Source: Methylobacterium symbioticum (lineage in GTDB: Bacteria > Pseudomonadota > Alphaproteobacteria > Rhizobiales > Beijerinckiaceae). From it: a DNA stretch of 38,267 nucleotides. The stretch is taken from positions 1 to 38,267 of the forward strand of contig NZ_CABFPH010000052.1 in NCBI RefSeq assembly GCF_902141845.1, written 5' to 3'. The position numbers and the translations under genes are program-made. Numbering within the stretch: position 1 is the stretch's first letter; each line of letters begins with the position of its first letter. Below the pieces are notes generated by a model. It was not told the origin of the DNA. It did no database searches and was given only the letters and a program-made list of their open reading frames with translations. Shown here piece by piece: positions 8,122 to 14,953 of this stretch.

Positions 8122-8313
8122 ATGATGGTTGCGGCGCTGAAGCGGGCGGTGCGGTTGCGGCAGACCATGCGCGCGCGGGACGTGCGCATCGAGGCGAGCG
8201 GATGCGCGAAGAGCCCGCCCGCCGCTGCCGTTCCACCGCCTCCATCCGGGCATGGTCTCACGGCGCGCGAGCTGATTCGTATGGCCCAGGCTGCCCGCCG
8301 CCGGAAGGACTGA
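8122..8313 (+). CDS. Small hypothetical protein, basic
   Basis: The frame encodes about 63 residues beginning MMVAALKRAVRLRQTMRARD and ending ARELIRMAQAARRRKD. A GGGAG ribosome-binding site at 8115-8119 sits just before three tandem start codons (GTG 8119, ATG 8122, ATG 8125). It is strongly basic at both ends, with a Pro/Ala linker in the middle, and no domain is recognised. It is plausible as a lineage-specific small protein. A chance frame in GC-rich DNA remains possible. Confidence 0.45.
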   Translation: MMVAALKRAVRLRQTMRARDVRIEASGCAKSPPAAAVPPPPSGHGLTARELIRMAQAARRRKD

Positions 8314-8460
8314 TCCGCTTTCTGAATGATCGAAACGGTTCGCCGCAAATCCCTTCTCGCCGCTCGCGGGGAGAGGGGGTGGCGGGCCTGAGCTAGCGAC
8401 CGGCGATGAGCAGCACTTCTCCGTCCGCCGGTCGGACTGGCGCACTTCAAGGTCCATTCG

Positions 8461-8476
8461 AGTATCTGCAGATACT
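8461..8476. promoter_or_regulatory. Perfect 16-bp palindrome
   Basis: AGTATCTGCAGATACT is a perfect palindrome between the small gene ending at 8313 and the sleB-like gene ending at 8518. It has no loop, so it looks more like a protein-binding site than a terminator. No promoter facing away from it was recognised. Confidence 0.4.
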
Positions 8477-8491
8477 GGGTGGAGCCGGAAA

Positions 8492-8512
8492 GGGGCCTCG
8501 GCGAGAAGCCCC
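8492..8512 (-). terminator. Probable terminator of the SleB-type hydrolase gene
   Basis: Read on the minus strand, GGGGC and GCCCC arms flank an 11-base loop and are followed by TTTCC, 6 bases after the stop codon at 8518. The stem is short, so this is moderate support only. Confidence 0.45.
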
Positions 8513-8517
8513 GTGTC

Positions 8518-9144
8518 TCAGCCCTGGCGCGCGCCCGAGCCGAGCGCCGCGACCGTGCAGATATCGCGGGCCGGCGCGTCGGGGATGTGCTCGCCCTTCG
8601 AGGCGGCCGGCGCGGCGGCGAAGGTCGTCGGCGCCGGTGCACCGGGCTTGCGCTTCTCGTAGAAGGCGTTGCCGCCCGCCACAGCTACGTAGTGCATATT
8701 GTTGTAGGGGAAGCGCCGGCCCGCCGTGTGGAAGTACATGGCGCTGCCGACCTTCGGGTGGCGCTCGCCGGCCAGCACCGCGTCGGCGACGTCGGCGACC
8801 TTCGGCAGGTCCTTGTCGCGCATTGGCTTGGTGAGCACACCAGGCGCGAACTGGCGCGGCTGGCCCACCACCTCGCAGATGCCGCCGGGGAAGGCGGCCG
8901 CCTCCAGGCGGTTCATCACCACCGTGCCGACGGCGAGCAGGCCCTCCGGATCGGTGCGGTTCGATTCGAAATACATGGCCCGGCCGAGGCAGTCGCGCTC
9001 CGCCTCGCTCACCACCATCGCCGGCTTGCGGCCGGGGATCGAGCCCGTAACCGTGGGGCCGCTTGTATTGCAGGCACCGAGTCCACCGCAGGCCAGGATG
9101 AGGCCCAGTCCCGATACGGCTCTCGACGCCCGAATACCCTGCAT
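8518..9144 (-). CDS. Cell wall hydrolase, SleB family, predicted lipoprotein
   Basis: SleB/CwlJ-type enzymes act on peptidoglycan (lytic transglycosylase or amidase-like). The 208-residue protein has a lipoprotein signal: a basic start, then LGLILACGGLGAC with Cys25 as the likely lipidated residue. The hydrolase domain follows from about residue 48. It includes CLGRAMYFESNRTDPEGLLA, with the conserved Glu of the YFES motif, then VGTVVMNRL, FPGGICEVVGQPRQFAPGV and the late SAMYFHT and FPYNNMHYVAVAGGNAFY. This architecture is usual in non-sporulating alphaproteobacteria, where the role is wall remodelling rather than spore germination. The tail after about residue 170 is Ala/Pro-rich and probably disordered. 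The start has a GGGAG site upstream. Confidence 0.87.
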   Translation of the reverse strand: MQGIRASRAVSGLGLILACGGLGACNTSGPTVTGSIPGRKPAMVVSEAERDCLGRAMYFESNRTDPEGLLAVGTVVMNRLEAAAFPGGICEVVGQPRQFAPGVLTKPMRDKDLPKVADVADAVLAGERHPKVGSAMYFHTAGRRFPYNNMHYVAVAGGNAFYEKRKPGAPAPTTFAAAPAASKGEHIPDAPARDICTVAALGSGARQG

Positions 9145-9269
9145 GCGCTCCCGCTCCGCTGTGAAACCCCGTGCCGTGACCCGCTCCGATGTCCGATCTG
9201 TGCCGGACTGTTCGCGGGTGACGCGCTGCGGGCCAAGCTTGAGCGCAAATCGGGCGGAATTTGGATGCT

Positions 9270-10250
9270 CTACCCCCCAATGAGACGGGCGAAGGCGGCG
9301 AGGTCGATGTTGCCGCCGCTGATCACGATACCGACCCGCTTGTCGGCCACATCGACCAGCCCGTTGAGCACGGCGGCGGTGGGGAGGGTGCCGGTGGGTT
9401 CGACGATCAGCTTCATGCGTTCGGCGAAGAAGCGCATCGTCTCAACGAGTTGCGCGTCGCTCACCGTGAGGATGTCGGCCACGCGCGCCTGGATGATCGG
9501 GAAGGTGTGCGCGCCAAGATGCGTGGTCTGCGCCCCGTCCGCCAGCGTCTGCGGCACGGGGATGCGCACGATCCGCCCCTCGCGGAAGGAGCGCTGGCCG
9601 TCATTGCCGGCCTCGGGCTCGACCCCGTAGACCCGGCAGCCGGGCGAGGCCTCGGCGGCGGCCAGCGCGCAGCCGGCGAGCTGGCCGCCGCCGCCGAGGC
9701 AGGCGACCAGGATGTCGAGGGGCCCCGTCTCCGCGATCAGCTCGAGGGCGAGCGTGCCCTGGCCGGCGATGACGTCCGGATGGTCGTAGGGCGGGATCAG
9801 GGTCAGGCCGCGCTCTGCGGCGAGGGCGCGGCCGAGGGCCTCGCGGTCCTGGCTGTAGCGGTCGTAGAGCACCACCTCGGCGCCGTAGCCGCGGGTCGCC
9901 GCCATCTTCATGGCGGGGGCGTCGTGCGGCATCACGATCACGGCCGGCACGCCGAGGATCTGGCTCGCCAGCGCCATCGCCTGGGCGTGGTTGCCGGAGG
10001 AATAGGCGATCACCCCCCGGCGCCGCACCGCCTCCGGCAGGGCGGAGATGGCGTTGTAGGCGCCGCGGAACTTGAAGGCGCCGGCCCGCTGCAGGTTCTC
10101 GGCCTTGAAGAACAGGCGCCCCCCGGTGCGCGCATCGGCGGTGCGCGAGGTCAGGACCGGCGTGCGGTGGGCCACGCCCGCGATGCGCGCGGCGGCGCGC
10201 TCCACGTCGGCGAAGGTGGGCAGGCGCAGGGAGGACGCGGCTTCGCTCAT
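9270..10250 (-). CDS. Threonine/serine dehydratase family (PLP-dependent, fold type II)
   Basis: This is a PLP enzyme of the threonine dehydratase/serine racemase family, 326 residues counted from ATG 10250, without a C-terminal ACT domain. Lys60 in RAGAFKFRGAYNA is the Schiff-base lysine. SSGNHAQAMALA at about 84-95 is the substrate loop, CLGGGGQLAG near 184 holds the PLP phosphate, and SGGNIDL near the C terminus binds the PLP ring nitrogen. The short length and lack of a regulatory domain point to a catabolic L-threonine/L-serine ammonia-lyase, a serine racemase or a threo-3-hydroxyaspartate ammonia-lyase; the sequence does not separate these. The frame continues upstream 45 codons, but only as Arg/Pro-rich sequence. 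No functionally linked neighbour is evident. Confidence 0.87.
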   Translation of the reverse strand: MSEAASSLRLPTFADVERAAARIAGVAHRTPVLTSRTADARTGGRLFFKAENLQRAGAFKFRGAYNAISALPEAVRRRGVIAYSSGNHAQAMALASQILGVPAVIVMPHDAPAMKMAATRGYGAEVVLYDRYSQDREALGRALAAERGLTLIPPYDHPDVIAGQGTLALELIAETGPLDILVACLGGGGQLAGCALAAAEASPGCRVYGVEPEAGNDGQRSFREGRIVRIPVPQTLADGAQTTHLGAHTFPIIQARVADILTVSDAQLVETMRFFAERMKLIVEPTGTLPTAAVLNGLVDVADKRVGIVISGGNIDLAAFARLIGG

Positions 10251-10462
10251 CGCTCGGGAAGGCTCCGGGGCACCCCGCCTCAGCCGCGGGGCTCGGACCT
10301 TCATACGCGACGGCGGGCATCCGTCCAGACCTGCGCAGGCCGGTCGCCGAACCCGCCGCCGATCGGGCCGCGAGGCCCGTGGCACGGCCCGTGCTCCGCG
10401 AGGCGGATCGGAGGGCCGGGCCGGAGCAGCCTGTGAGCGGAGAGGTGCTGAGCAGCGAGGAT

Positions 10463-10666
10463 ATGGCGCAGCCGGCGATGCTGACGGTGTGGCCGCACAG
10501 CATCGAGGCGAAGGCCGTGGAGCCGCGCGCCCTGCCGAGCCTCAACGAGGCCCTGGCCGAGGCGGGCGCCGTGCTGCGCGACGGCAGCGGCACGCCCTGG
10601 ATCATCACCGAGGGCGGCCTGATCCTGACGCCGACGGCCCTGCGGATGCTGACGGCGCCGGCCTGA
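10463..10666 (+). CDS. Small hypothetical protein
   Basis: The 67-residue frame from ATG 10463 begins MAQPAMLTVWPHSIEAKAVE and ends ITEGGLILTPTALRMLTAPA. An AGCGAGGAT stretch supplies a ribosome-binding site. The sequence has mixed composition with aromatic residues, unlike the Arg/Ala-rich shadow frames, which supports a real gene. The frame is open back to 10379 with a weaker, Arg-rich N terminus, so the shorter start is preferred. No domain or function is recognised. It is divergent from the dehydratase gene. Confidence 0.55.
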   Translation: MAQPAMLTVWPHSIEAKAVEPRALPSLNEALAEAGAVLRDGSGTPWIITEGGLILTPTALRMLTAPA

Positions 10667-10729
10667 CGGCGCGGATCACGCGCCGGATCGGGCGGGCGGA
10701 GCGCGCCGGAGCGCCCCGCCCCTCCTCGC

Positions 10730-10984
10730 TCAGCGAGCGAAGGGCGCCGGCTGCGGCCCCTGGCCGAAGAGCGCGCCGGTGACCTCGGGGACCAGCGGCA
10801 GGACGAGGCCGCCGGCCGGGGTGCCGCGGGCATAATCGGGATCGCGCGGGTCGATCACCGAACCGGGGCTCTTCAGATTGTTGCTCGGCGGAGTCGGATC
10901 GTAGCGCAGGAACTGCGCCGAGGCGGCGGTGGTGAGCGAGAGGGCCATCGCGGCGGCGAGGGCGGCGGAACGGGCGAGACGCAT
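10730..10984 (-). CDS. Small secreted hypothetical protein
   Basis: The protein is 84 residues. A clear Sec signal peptide, MRLARSAALAAAMALSLTT, leads to AASAQF with likely cleavage after ASA near residue 23. The mature part, about 60 residues, is Pro/Gly-rich (YDPTPPSNN, DPRDPDYARGTP) and should be periplasmic or extracellular. AGAGG just before the ATG is a good ribosome-binding site. A perfect palindrome lies about 70 bases upstream. No function is recognised. Confidence 0.7.
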   Translation of the reverse strand: MRLARSAALAAAMALSLTTAASAQFLRYDPTPPSNNLKSPGSVIDPRDPDYARGTPAGGLVLPLVPEVTGALFGQGPQPAPFAR

Positions 10985-11355
10985 GAGAACCTCTTCGAAT
11001 GTGGTTGCTGCCTCGACAACGAGGTCTTCCGTCGATCGTTCACGCGACGCACCAGTTTTCGAAAACTATATCGCGATGCGGCAATTTACTTTGCGACATC
11101 GGAGGCCGGATTAATCTGAGATCCGTCATCGGGAAGGATCATGCAGGATCGTCGTGTCGGGATGTCGCAGGGCGGATGACGCGGATCGACCGGTGCGTGA
11201 TTGATGCAGGACCTGCCGCTGCGTCGCACGTTCCGGGCATCGCGGCGCCCCTCCCCCGCAGGTCCGCCTTGCACGCGGATTCAACCGGGCCGTAATCTGT
11301 CGCCGCTATCCATGACGCCCGGGCCTCCCCGGCCCGCTCGAAGACCCCGCACGCC
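10985..11355. other. Intergenic region between divergent genes, with one perfect palindrome
   Basis: The 371 bases between the secreted-protein gene and the DUF1275 gene contain no convincing reading frame. AGTTTTCGAAAACT at 11054-11067 is a perfect 14-bp palindrome, about 70 bases upstream of the secreted-protein start. It is AT-richer than its surroundings and therefore a candidate operator. Nothing else was recognised. Confidence 0.5.
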
Positions 11356-12054
11356 ATGCTCGTCCACGAAGGTGAAGCCCGCACCCGCGCGAAGGACGAG
11401 AGCCTCGCCTGGACCTTCGCCGCGCTGGCCGGCGCCCTCAACACCGCCGGCTTCTACGCCTTCGGCGCCTATTCCTCGAACATGACCGGCAACGTCTCGG
11501 CGCTGGCCGATCATCTCGGCCTCGGCGAGGTCCGCCTCGCGCTCCACGCGCTGGCCCTGGTGGCGGCCTTCGTGGCCGGGGCGATGATCGCCACGCTGCT
11601 GATCGGCATCGGCCGCGGGCGGTCCTTGCGTGGGGTCTATGCCTATGGCGTGCTGGCCGAGGCGGTGCTGCTGGCGGCGCTCGGCGCCATCGCGCCCTGG
11701 CTGCCGGCGGATGGGCGCGGCGCGGTGCTCGCCCTCGGCCTCAGCTTCCTGCTCGGCCTGCAGAACGCCACCGTCACGCAGATCACCGATGCGCGCGTGC
11801 GCACCACCCACGTCACCGGCATGGTCACCGATATCGGGATCGGGCTGGCCAGCCTGCTGGAGCGGCGCCCGGCCACCGACCGGGCGAAGCTGCGCCTCCA
11901 TCTCGTGACGGTGGCGGCCTTCCTCGCCGGCGGCATCCTCGGCGTGCTGCTCTACCGCTGGCTCGGAACCGCCCTGCTCCTCGTGGTGGCTGGCCTCCTG
12001 GCCATGCTGGCGATCCCCGGGATCAGCACCGCGCGCCGGCTGCAGGTCGGCTGA
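11356..12054 (+). CDS. DUF1275 (YoaK family) integral membrane protein
   Basis: The 232-residue protein has about six hydrophobic segments, including AALAGALNTAGFYAFGAY, ALHALALVAAFVAGAMIATL, VLALGLSFLLGLQNATV and the final LLLVVAGLLAMLAI. The family signatures are SSNMTGNVSALADHLGLG near residue 38 and GLQNATVTQITDARVRTTHV followed by TGMVTDIGIGL. The DUF1275/YoaK family is widespread and its function is unknown; a transport role has been suggested from topology only. The ribosome-binding site is weak. The gene is followed by a dispersed repeat that separates it from the convergent small gene ending at 12187. Confidence 0.85.
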   Translation: MLVHEGEARTRAKDESLAWTFAALAGALNTAGFYAFGAYSSNMTGNVSALADHLGLGEVRLALHALALVAAFVAGAMIATLLIGIGRGRSLRGVYAYGVLAEAVLLAALGAIAPWLPADGRGAVLALGLSFLLGLQNATVTQITDARVRTTHVTGMVTDIGIGLASLLERRPATDRAKLRLHLVTVAAFLAGGILGVLLYRWLGTALLLVVAGLLAMLAIPGISTARRLQVG

Positions 12055-12086
12055 CGCGCCGGAGCCGACGCGGGAGCCGCCCGGCG

Positions 12087-12189
12087 CTGGCGCGCTCCGC
12101 CGACGTGGATGCCGGTTCGGCGCACGAGCGCGCGGTGAAGCGAAGGCTGAGAGCCGCTCCCGGTTGGACCGCGACCGGAAGCGGCTCTA
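12087..12189 (-). repeat. Dispersed ~100-bp repeat, copy D
   Basis: Read on the minus strand from 12189, it starts TAGAGCCGCT and forms a hairpin (AGAGCCGCT ... AGCGGCTCT). It continues through CTCAGCCTTCG and GCGCTC to GCCGAACCGGCATCC. It aligns along most of its length with the copy at 33573-33675. The first three bases are the stop codon of the small gene ending at 12187. The hairpin probably also terminates transcription from both convergent genes. Confidence 0.75.
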
Positions 12190-12375
12190 GCGGCCGCGCT
12201 CCGTCTCGACATCCTCCAGGGTCTTCTCGGCCACCTTCGCGATGGCTTTCAGGAGTGTCCGGGCCTGCGTCCCGGTCAAGGCATCGTAATTGTCGCTGTC
12301 CGCAAGCTTGAGGATGGCCTTCACACCCTCGACCGCGGTGAGCGGCTCGGTCGGCATCACGTCGGAGACTGGCAT
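12187..12375 (-). CDS. Small hypothetical protein, helical
   Basis: The 62-residue protein starts with MPVSDVMPTEPLTAVEG, followed by VKAILKLADSDNYDALTGTQ and a helical C terminus (LLKAIAKVAEKTLEDVE). The ATG has a GGGAG site about 9 bases upstream. It is acidic-to-neutral and soluble, with no signal peptide. Its composition differs from shadow frames, which supports a real gene. No function is recognised. Its stop codon coincides with the edge of a dispersed repeat. Confidence 0.6.
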   Translation of the reverse strand: MPVSDVMPTEPLTAVEGVKAILKLADSDNYDALTGTQARTLLKAIAKVAEKTLEDVETERGR

Positions 12376-12582
12376 GCGCGTTCTCCCTGCTTGGGCCTTA
12401 CTGGGCGCTCCGGCATACGCCCAAATGGCGGCCTTCGGAGATCACGGGACCGTGCGCGGCACGACCATCCGTGCGGGATGTCACCTGGCGATCAACTGTG
12501 GGACTGTCACGGGCGGATGTCGCGGGCCGATGTCCATCGGCGCTGACGTGGGGCGGCTTCTGGAAAGGTTGCGCGGACCCCC

Positions 12583-12612
12583 TTGCCAGCCGGCCCGGAA
12601 TGGATCTAGCCT
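12583..12612 (+). promoter_or_regulatory. Candidate sigma-70-type promoter
   Basis: TTGCCA (12583-12588) and TAGCCT (12607-12612) are separated by 18 bases. Transcription would start near 12620 and run into the small frame at 12663 and the terminator at 12857. Support is by consensus only. Confidence 0.35.
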
Positions 12613-12662
12613 TCCTTTGCCGACGCACAGCAGAGCGTCGATCCCGAGAGAGGAGGTCAGCG

Positions 12663-12749
12663 ATGAGCCACAGAGGCTTCTGCGTCCCGTCATCTCGTAC
12701 GGCCGATCCGGATCAGGACACGCCACCGAACCACGACCGGCAGGGATAG
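12663..12749 (+). CDS. Very small hypothetical protein (28 residues)
   Basis: The frame encodes MSHRGFCVPSSRTADPDQDT followed by PPNHDRQG. The reason to list it is the start context: GAGAGGAGG followed by 6 bases and ATG is the strongest ribosome-binding site in the region. A promoter-like pair lies upstream and a strong terminator downstream. It may be a small protein or the coding part of a regulatory RNA. No similarity is recognised. Confidence 0.4.
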   Translation: MSHRGFCVPSSRTADPDQDTPPNHDRQG

Positions 12750-12856
12750 TGGTTTCTCGGGCGATGGACGGTTGAGTTCCCCGGTCGGTAGGGCCGGCCG
12801 GGCCGGCAGCTCCCCCATCGCACCCGTCAAGCGTGGACCCTGCAAAGACCCGTCAG

Positions 12857-12877
12857 CCCGCCGGCTGGCGGGTTTTT
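12857..12877 (+). terminator. Rho-independent terminator
   Basis: CCCGCC and GGCGGG flank a GGCT loop and are followed directly by five T residues. This is the best textbook terminator in the window. It would end a transcript starting near 12620, and the AT-rich island begins just beyond it. Confidence 0.8.
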
Positions 12878-13100
12878 CGTTTCAGGTGGCTACGATGCCC
12901 GACCTCGCGCCTCCAAAGCAGATGCGGGCAATTGATCCAACTCTGCCACCTATTCGTTTGCCTGAGCTATTCTTGTTGAATCGGATGTCGCTTCCTTGGC
13001 TATGAGTATGTCCTACGCTCGGTTGTGCAGTATAATATAGTGCCTGACGCCGAGGGTGATGAGCAAATTCAACAAAATCGATTTTATTGCCTCTAGAGTT

Positions 13101-13116
13101 CTGCCAAATTTGGCAG
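13101..13116. promoter_or_regulatory. Perfect 16-bp palindrome upstream of the GT51 gene
   Basis: CTGCCAAATTTGGCAG is a perfect palindrome, 227 bases upstream of the GT51 start and inside the AT-rich island. Its form suits a dimeric repressor operator; a short hairpin is the alternative. Confidence 0.45.
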
Positions 13117-13342
13117 TTTGCTGGCTATAGCGGTACGTTCCTTTCGGCGTAGCTACCCTATAGCGGATCCGCGGGCACGCTTATCCATTCGCCATATCGT
13201 GGCGGCGCGAAACCTGATGGAAAGGTTGCTTATCTCAAGGAGTCCCGCCTTGATCTGAGTGTGTAAACCTGTAAGAATACTGGATGCATTCGAAATGCGC
13301 TAGCTTTAGCTTCCTCAGTTTCTTACTGCTCGTGACCAAAAA

Positions 13343-13969
13343 ATGATGAGAAGACCGATCGAATGGCCTTCTATGCGCCGATTTTTATTGGATGTTCATG
13401 CCGATTTGCTCGCAATTCATAACAAAACATCAGTAGTAATCGATTTCGGACGTCTAAATTCTACTGAAAAGTTAATTTTAATATTGGAGGATCGGAGATT
13501 TTTTAAACACTTTGGAGTAGACATTGTTTCGATTATTAGAGAAACGACGAAAGCTATGCTATTCCGGAGGCATGGCGGTGCAAGCACAATTGATATGCAG
13601 TGGGTTAGAACTGTTACGGAATATCGTGAGCACACCTTTGGTCGAAAGATTTACGAAATGTTTCTAGCGCTCATCATTCAGCAGCGATATGATAAAATGA
13701 CTATATTTCGATCATATCTGCAGATTGCTTATCTCGGGCATCGGATCAAAGGAATTGATGAGGCATCTGAAAAGGTGTTTGGTAAGCCTGTTATGCATCT
13801 CAGCCTTGATGAGGCGGCTGAGATCGCCGCAATGTTCGTCTATCCTCGGCCCTCAGTGCCGACGCCGCGCTGGCTTTTCAAGCTCGAACGACGTAAGAAC
13901 TATGCGAAACAACTCTACCCGCGTTATGAAAAGCGCTTTGATAAGCTGCCAAGTCGAAAAATATTGTAG
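13343..13969 (+). CDS. Stand-alone GT51 peptidoglycan glycosyltransferase-domain protein
   Basis: GT51 enzymes polymerise lipid II into glycan strands. This 208-residue protein carries the domain motifs in order: ILEDRRFFKHFGVD (catalytic Glu49 of motif 1), HGGASTIDMQWVR (motif 2, a divergent GGSTIxQQ), GRKIYEMFLALIIQQRYDK (motif 3, second key Glu105), and IFRSYLQIAYLG with LSLDEAAEIAAMFVYPRP (motifs 4 and 5). It differs from MtgA and the penicillin-binding proteins in three ways: there is no N-terminal membrane anchor, there is no transpeptidase domain, and motif 2 is altered. The frame is closed upstream by TAG at 13307. No good ribosome-binding site is seen before the tandem ATGs. Codon usage is AT-rich, unlike all neighbours, suggesting horizontal transfer. 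The 3' end overlaps the convergent membrane gene by 117 bases. Confidence 0.8.
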   Translation: MMRRPIEWPSMRRFLLDVHADLLAIHNKTSVVIDFGRLNSTEKLILILEDRRFFKHFGVDIVSIIRETTKAMLFRRHGGASTIDMQWVRTVTEYREHTFGRKIYEMFLALIIQQRYDKMTIFRSYLQIAYLGHRIKGIDEASEKVFGKPVMHLSLDEAAEIAAMFVYPRPSVPTPRWLFKLERRKNYAKQLYPRYEKRFDKLPSRKIL

Positions 13970-14593
13970 GTCGGACTCGTTGTAACCAATTTCGACGCCT
14001 TGATATGTTGATGCTTGCTTTTGAAGAACAACGTTCAGCATGTCGCGATGAAAATTTCCAAGTATACCTTGGAGTTTAAATAACTGACTGAGAATTTCTT
14101 GCTTATCCGATATTTTAGCTTGATCGTTAATCTGCTTGATTCTGATGTTTCGCTCTATTCTTCCTCCAATTTTGACAAAGTTCTCATTGATGTCGTGTTC
14201 CAGTCGCTGCGTCATGCCCCAGTTGAAATATAAGGTGGTTTTGTACTGGAAAGAATTTATATTCTGATTCCACTCGTCCACCGCATCACTATAAATTTTT
14301 CTTCTTTCTTCTAAGCGGTCGGCGCTCTGGTCAAGGGCAGATAGCACACGAAACATCGCCGACAAGCGTTTCGCGGACACCTTCGAAATATCGTCTGCTA
14401 CAGCTTTCAATGCCTCGTATTGTTTCTCGGCTCCAAGGAAACGTTGCTGATTGAGCCAATTCCGATACTGCCACCGTTGTATGAGCCAATTAGCCATTAG
14501 GCCTGTGCATAGGAAGGTGAGCAACACTGTAATGATGCTCGTGCTGAGGTTCATGACAATGTTGCTCTGCGAATGTTCCAGCGTATATTTCAT
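13853..14593 (-). CDS. Membrane-anchored helical protein of unknown function
   Basis: The 246-residue protein has one N-terminal hydrophobic segment at about 17-38 (LSTSIITVLLTFLCTGLMAN), followed by an aromatic/basic patch (WQYRNWLNQQRF) and a long mostly helical part. That part is rich in Gln, Lys, Glu and Asp, with possible coiled coil from about 50 to 115 and again around 150-190. The aromatic stretch YKTTLYFNWGM lies near residue 117. Only one membrane segment is clear, so the bulk is on one side of the membrane, probably the cytoplasm by positive-inside reasoning. I do not recognise a family. It is AT-rich like the GT51 gene facing it and overlaps it tail-to-tail, so the two probably moved together. 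Confidence 0.7.
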   Translation of the reverse strand: MKYTLEHSQSNIVMNLSTSIITVLLTFLCTGLMANWLIQRWQYRNWLNQQRFLGAEKQYEALKAVADDISKVSAKRLSAMFRVLSALDQSADRLEERRKIYSDAVDEWNQNINSFQYKTTLYFNWGMTQRLEHDINENFVKIGGRIERNIRIKQINDQAKISDKQEILSQLFKLQGILGNFHRDMLNVVLQKQASTYQGVEIGYNESDLQYFSTWQLIKALFITRVELFRIVLTSFELEKPARRRH

Positions 14594-14953
14594 AGTATGG
14601 ATTTGTCAGATTGACAAGCATCTGAGCATAATTCAATTGGTGCCGCACCACTGGCCAAATCCGCGTTCAATAATTTTATTTTATGCAGCTTTAGGCGAAA
14701 AAGATCCTACCAAGCAGGCGTTTTGGACTCAAGACGACCATCAGATATCGAGTTCAGTTATGTTGGATTGGTTGGTGAGTGGCGTTTTTATCGACGTGCA
14801 AGAGGTTTGGCCTAAAAATTGGTTTTGGCTATCTGACTTTCCATAACAAAGGGCTTCGAACGGAAGTTCGAAGCCCTTAAATGATTGCCATTTGACATAA
14901 TGCTAATCGTGGCCGGACTGCCGCAAGTCATTCTTGAAGCGCCGGTGTCCGCA
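14594..14953. other. AT-rich region without a firm gene
   Basis: The 360 bases between the membrane-protein gene and lpdA belong mostly to the AT-rich island. A plus-strand frame runs through 14594-14846 and ends in a Trp-rich string (VWPKNWFWLSDFP). Its 5' part lies antisense to the membrane gene and it has no start with a ribosome-binding site, so it could be a gene remnant. The lpdA terminator lies at 14849-14878. Confidence 0.4.
14849..14878 (-). terminator. Terminator of the pdh/lpdA operon
   Basis: AAGGGCTTCGAAC and GTTCGAAGCCCTT form a perfect 13-bp stem with a 4-base loop. On the minus strand it is followed by TGTTATGG. It lies 75 bases beyond the lpdA stop codon. It also marks the right side of the AT-rich island. 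Confidence 0.75.

Larger units (their letters stand above)
12750..13342. other. Gene-free region with a terminator and the start of the AT-rich island
   Basis: This stretch of about 590 bases has no gene I can support. It contains the terminator at 12857-12877. Immediately after that the composition drops to about half A+T, unlike the GC-rich flanks. It also contains the perfect palindrome at 13101-13116 and a TATAAT-like sequence near 13031 that lacks a convincing -35 partner. It forms the upstream region of the GT51 gene at 13343. Confidence 0.5.

Noticed and set aside
12898..13005. A 35-codon frame just beyond the terminator, beginning MPDLAPPKQMRA
   Set aside because: The ribosome-binding site is weak, it has no recognised domain, and it runs across the composition change. 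It could be a truncated gene start, but there is not enough support to call it.
12880..14950. Integrated prophage or insertion sequence
   Set aside because: No integrase, transposase, terminal inverted repeats, flanking direct repeat or tRNA target was found. The island is defined by composition and gene content only.
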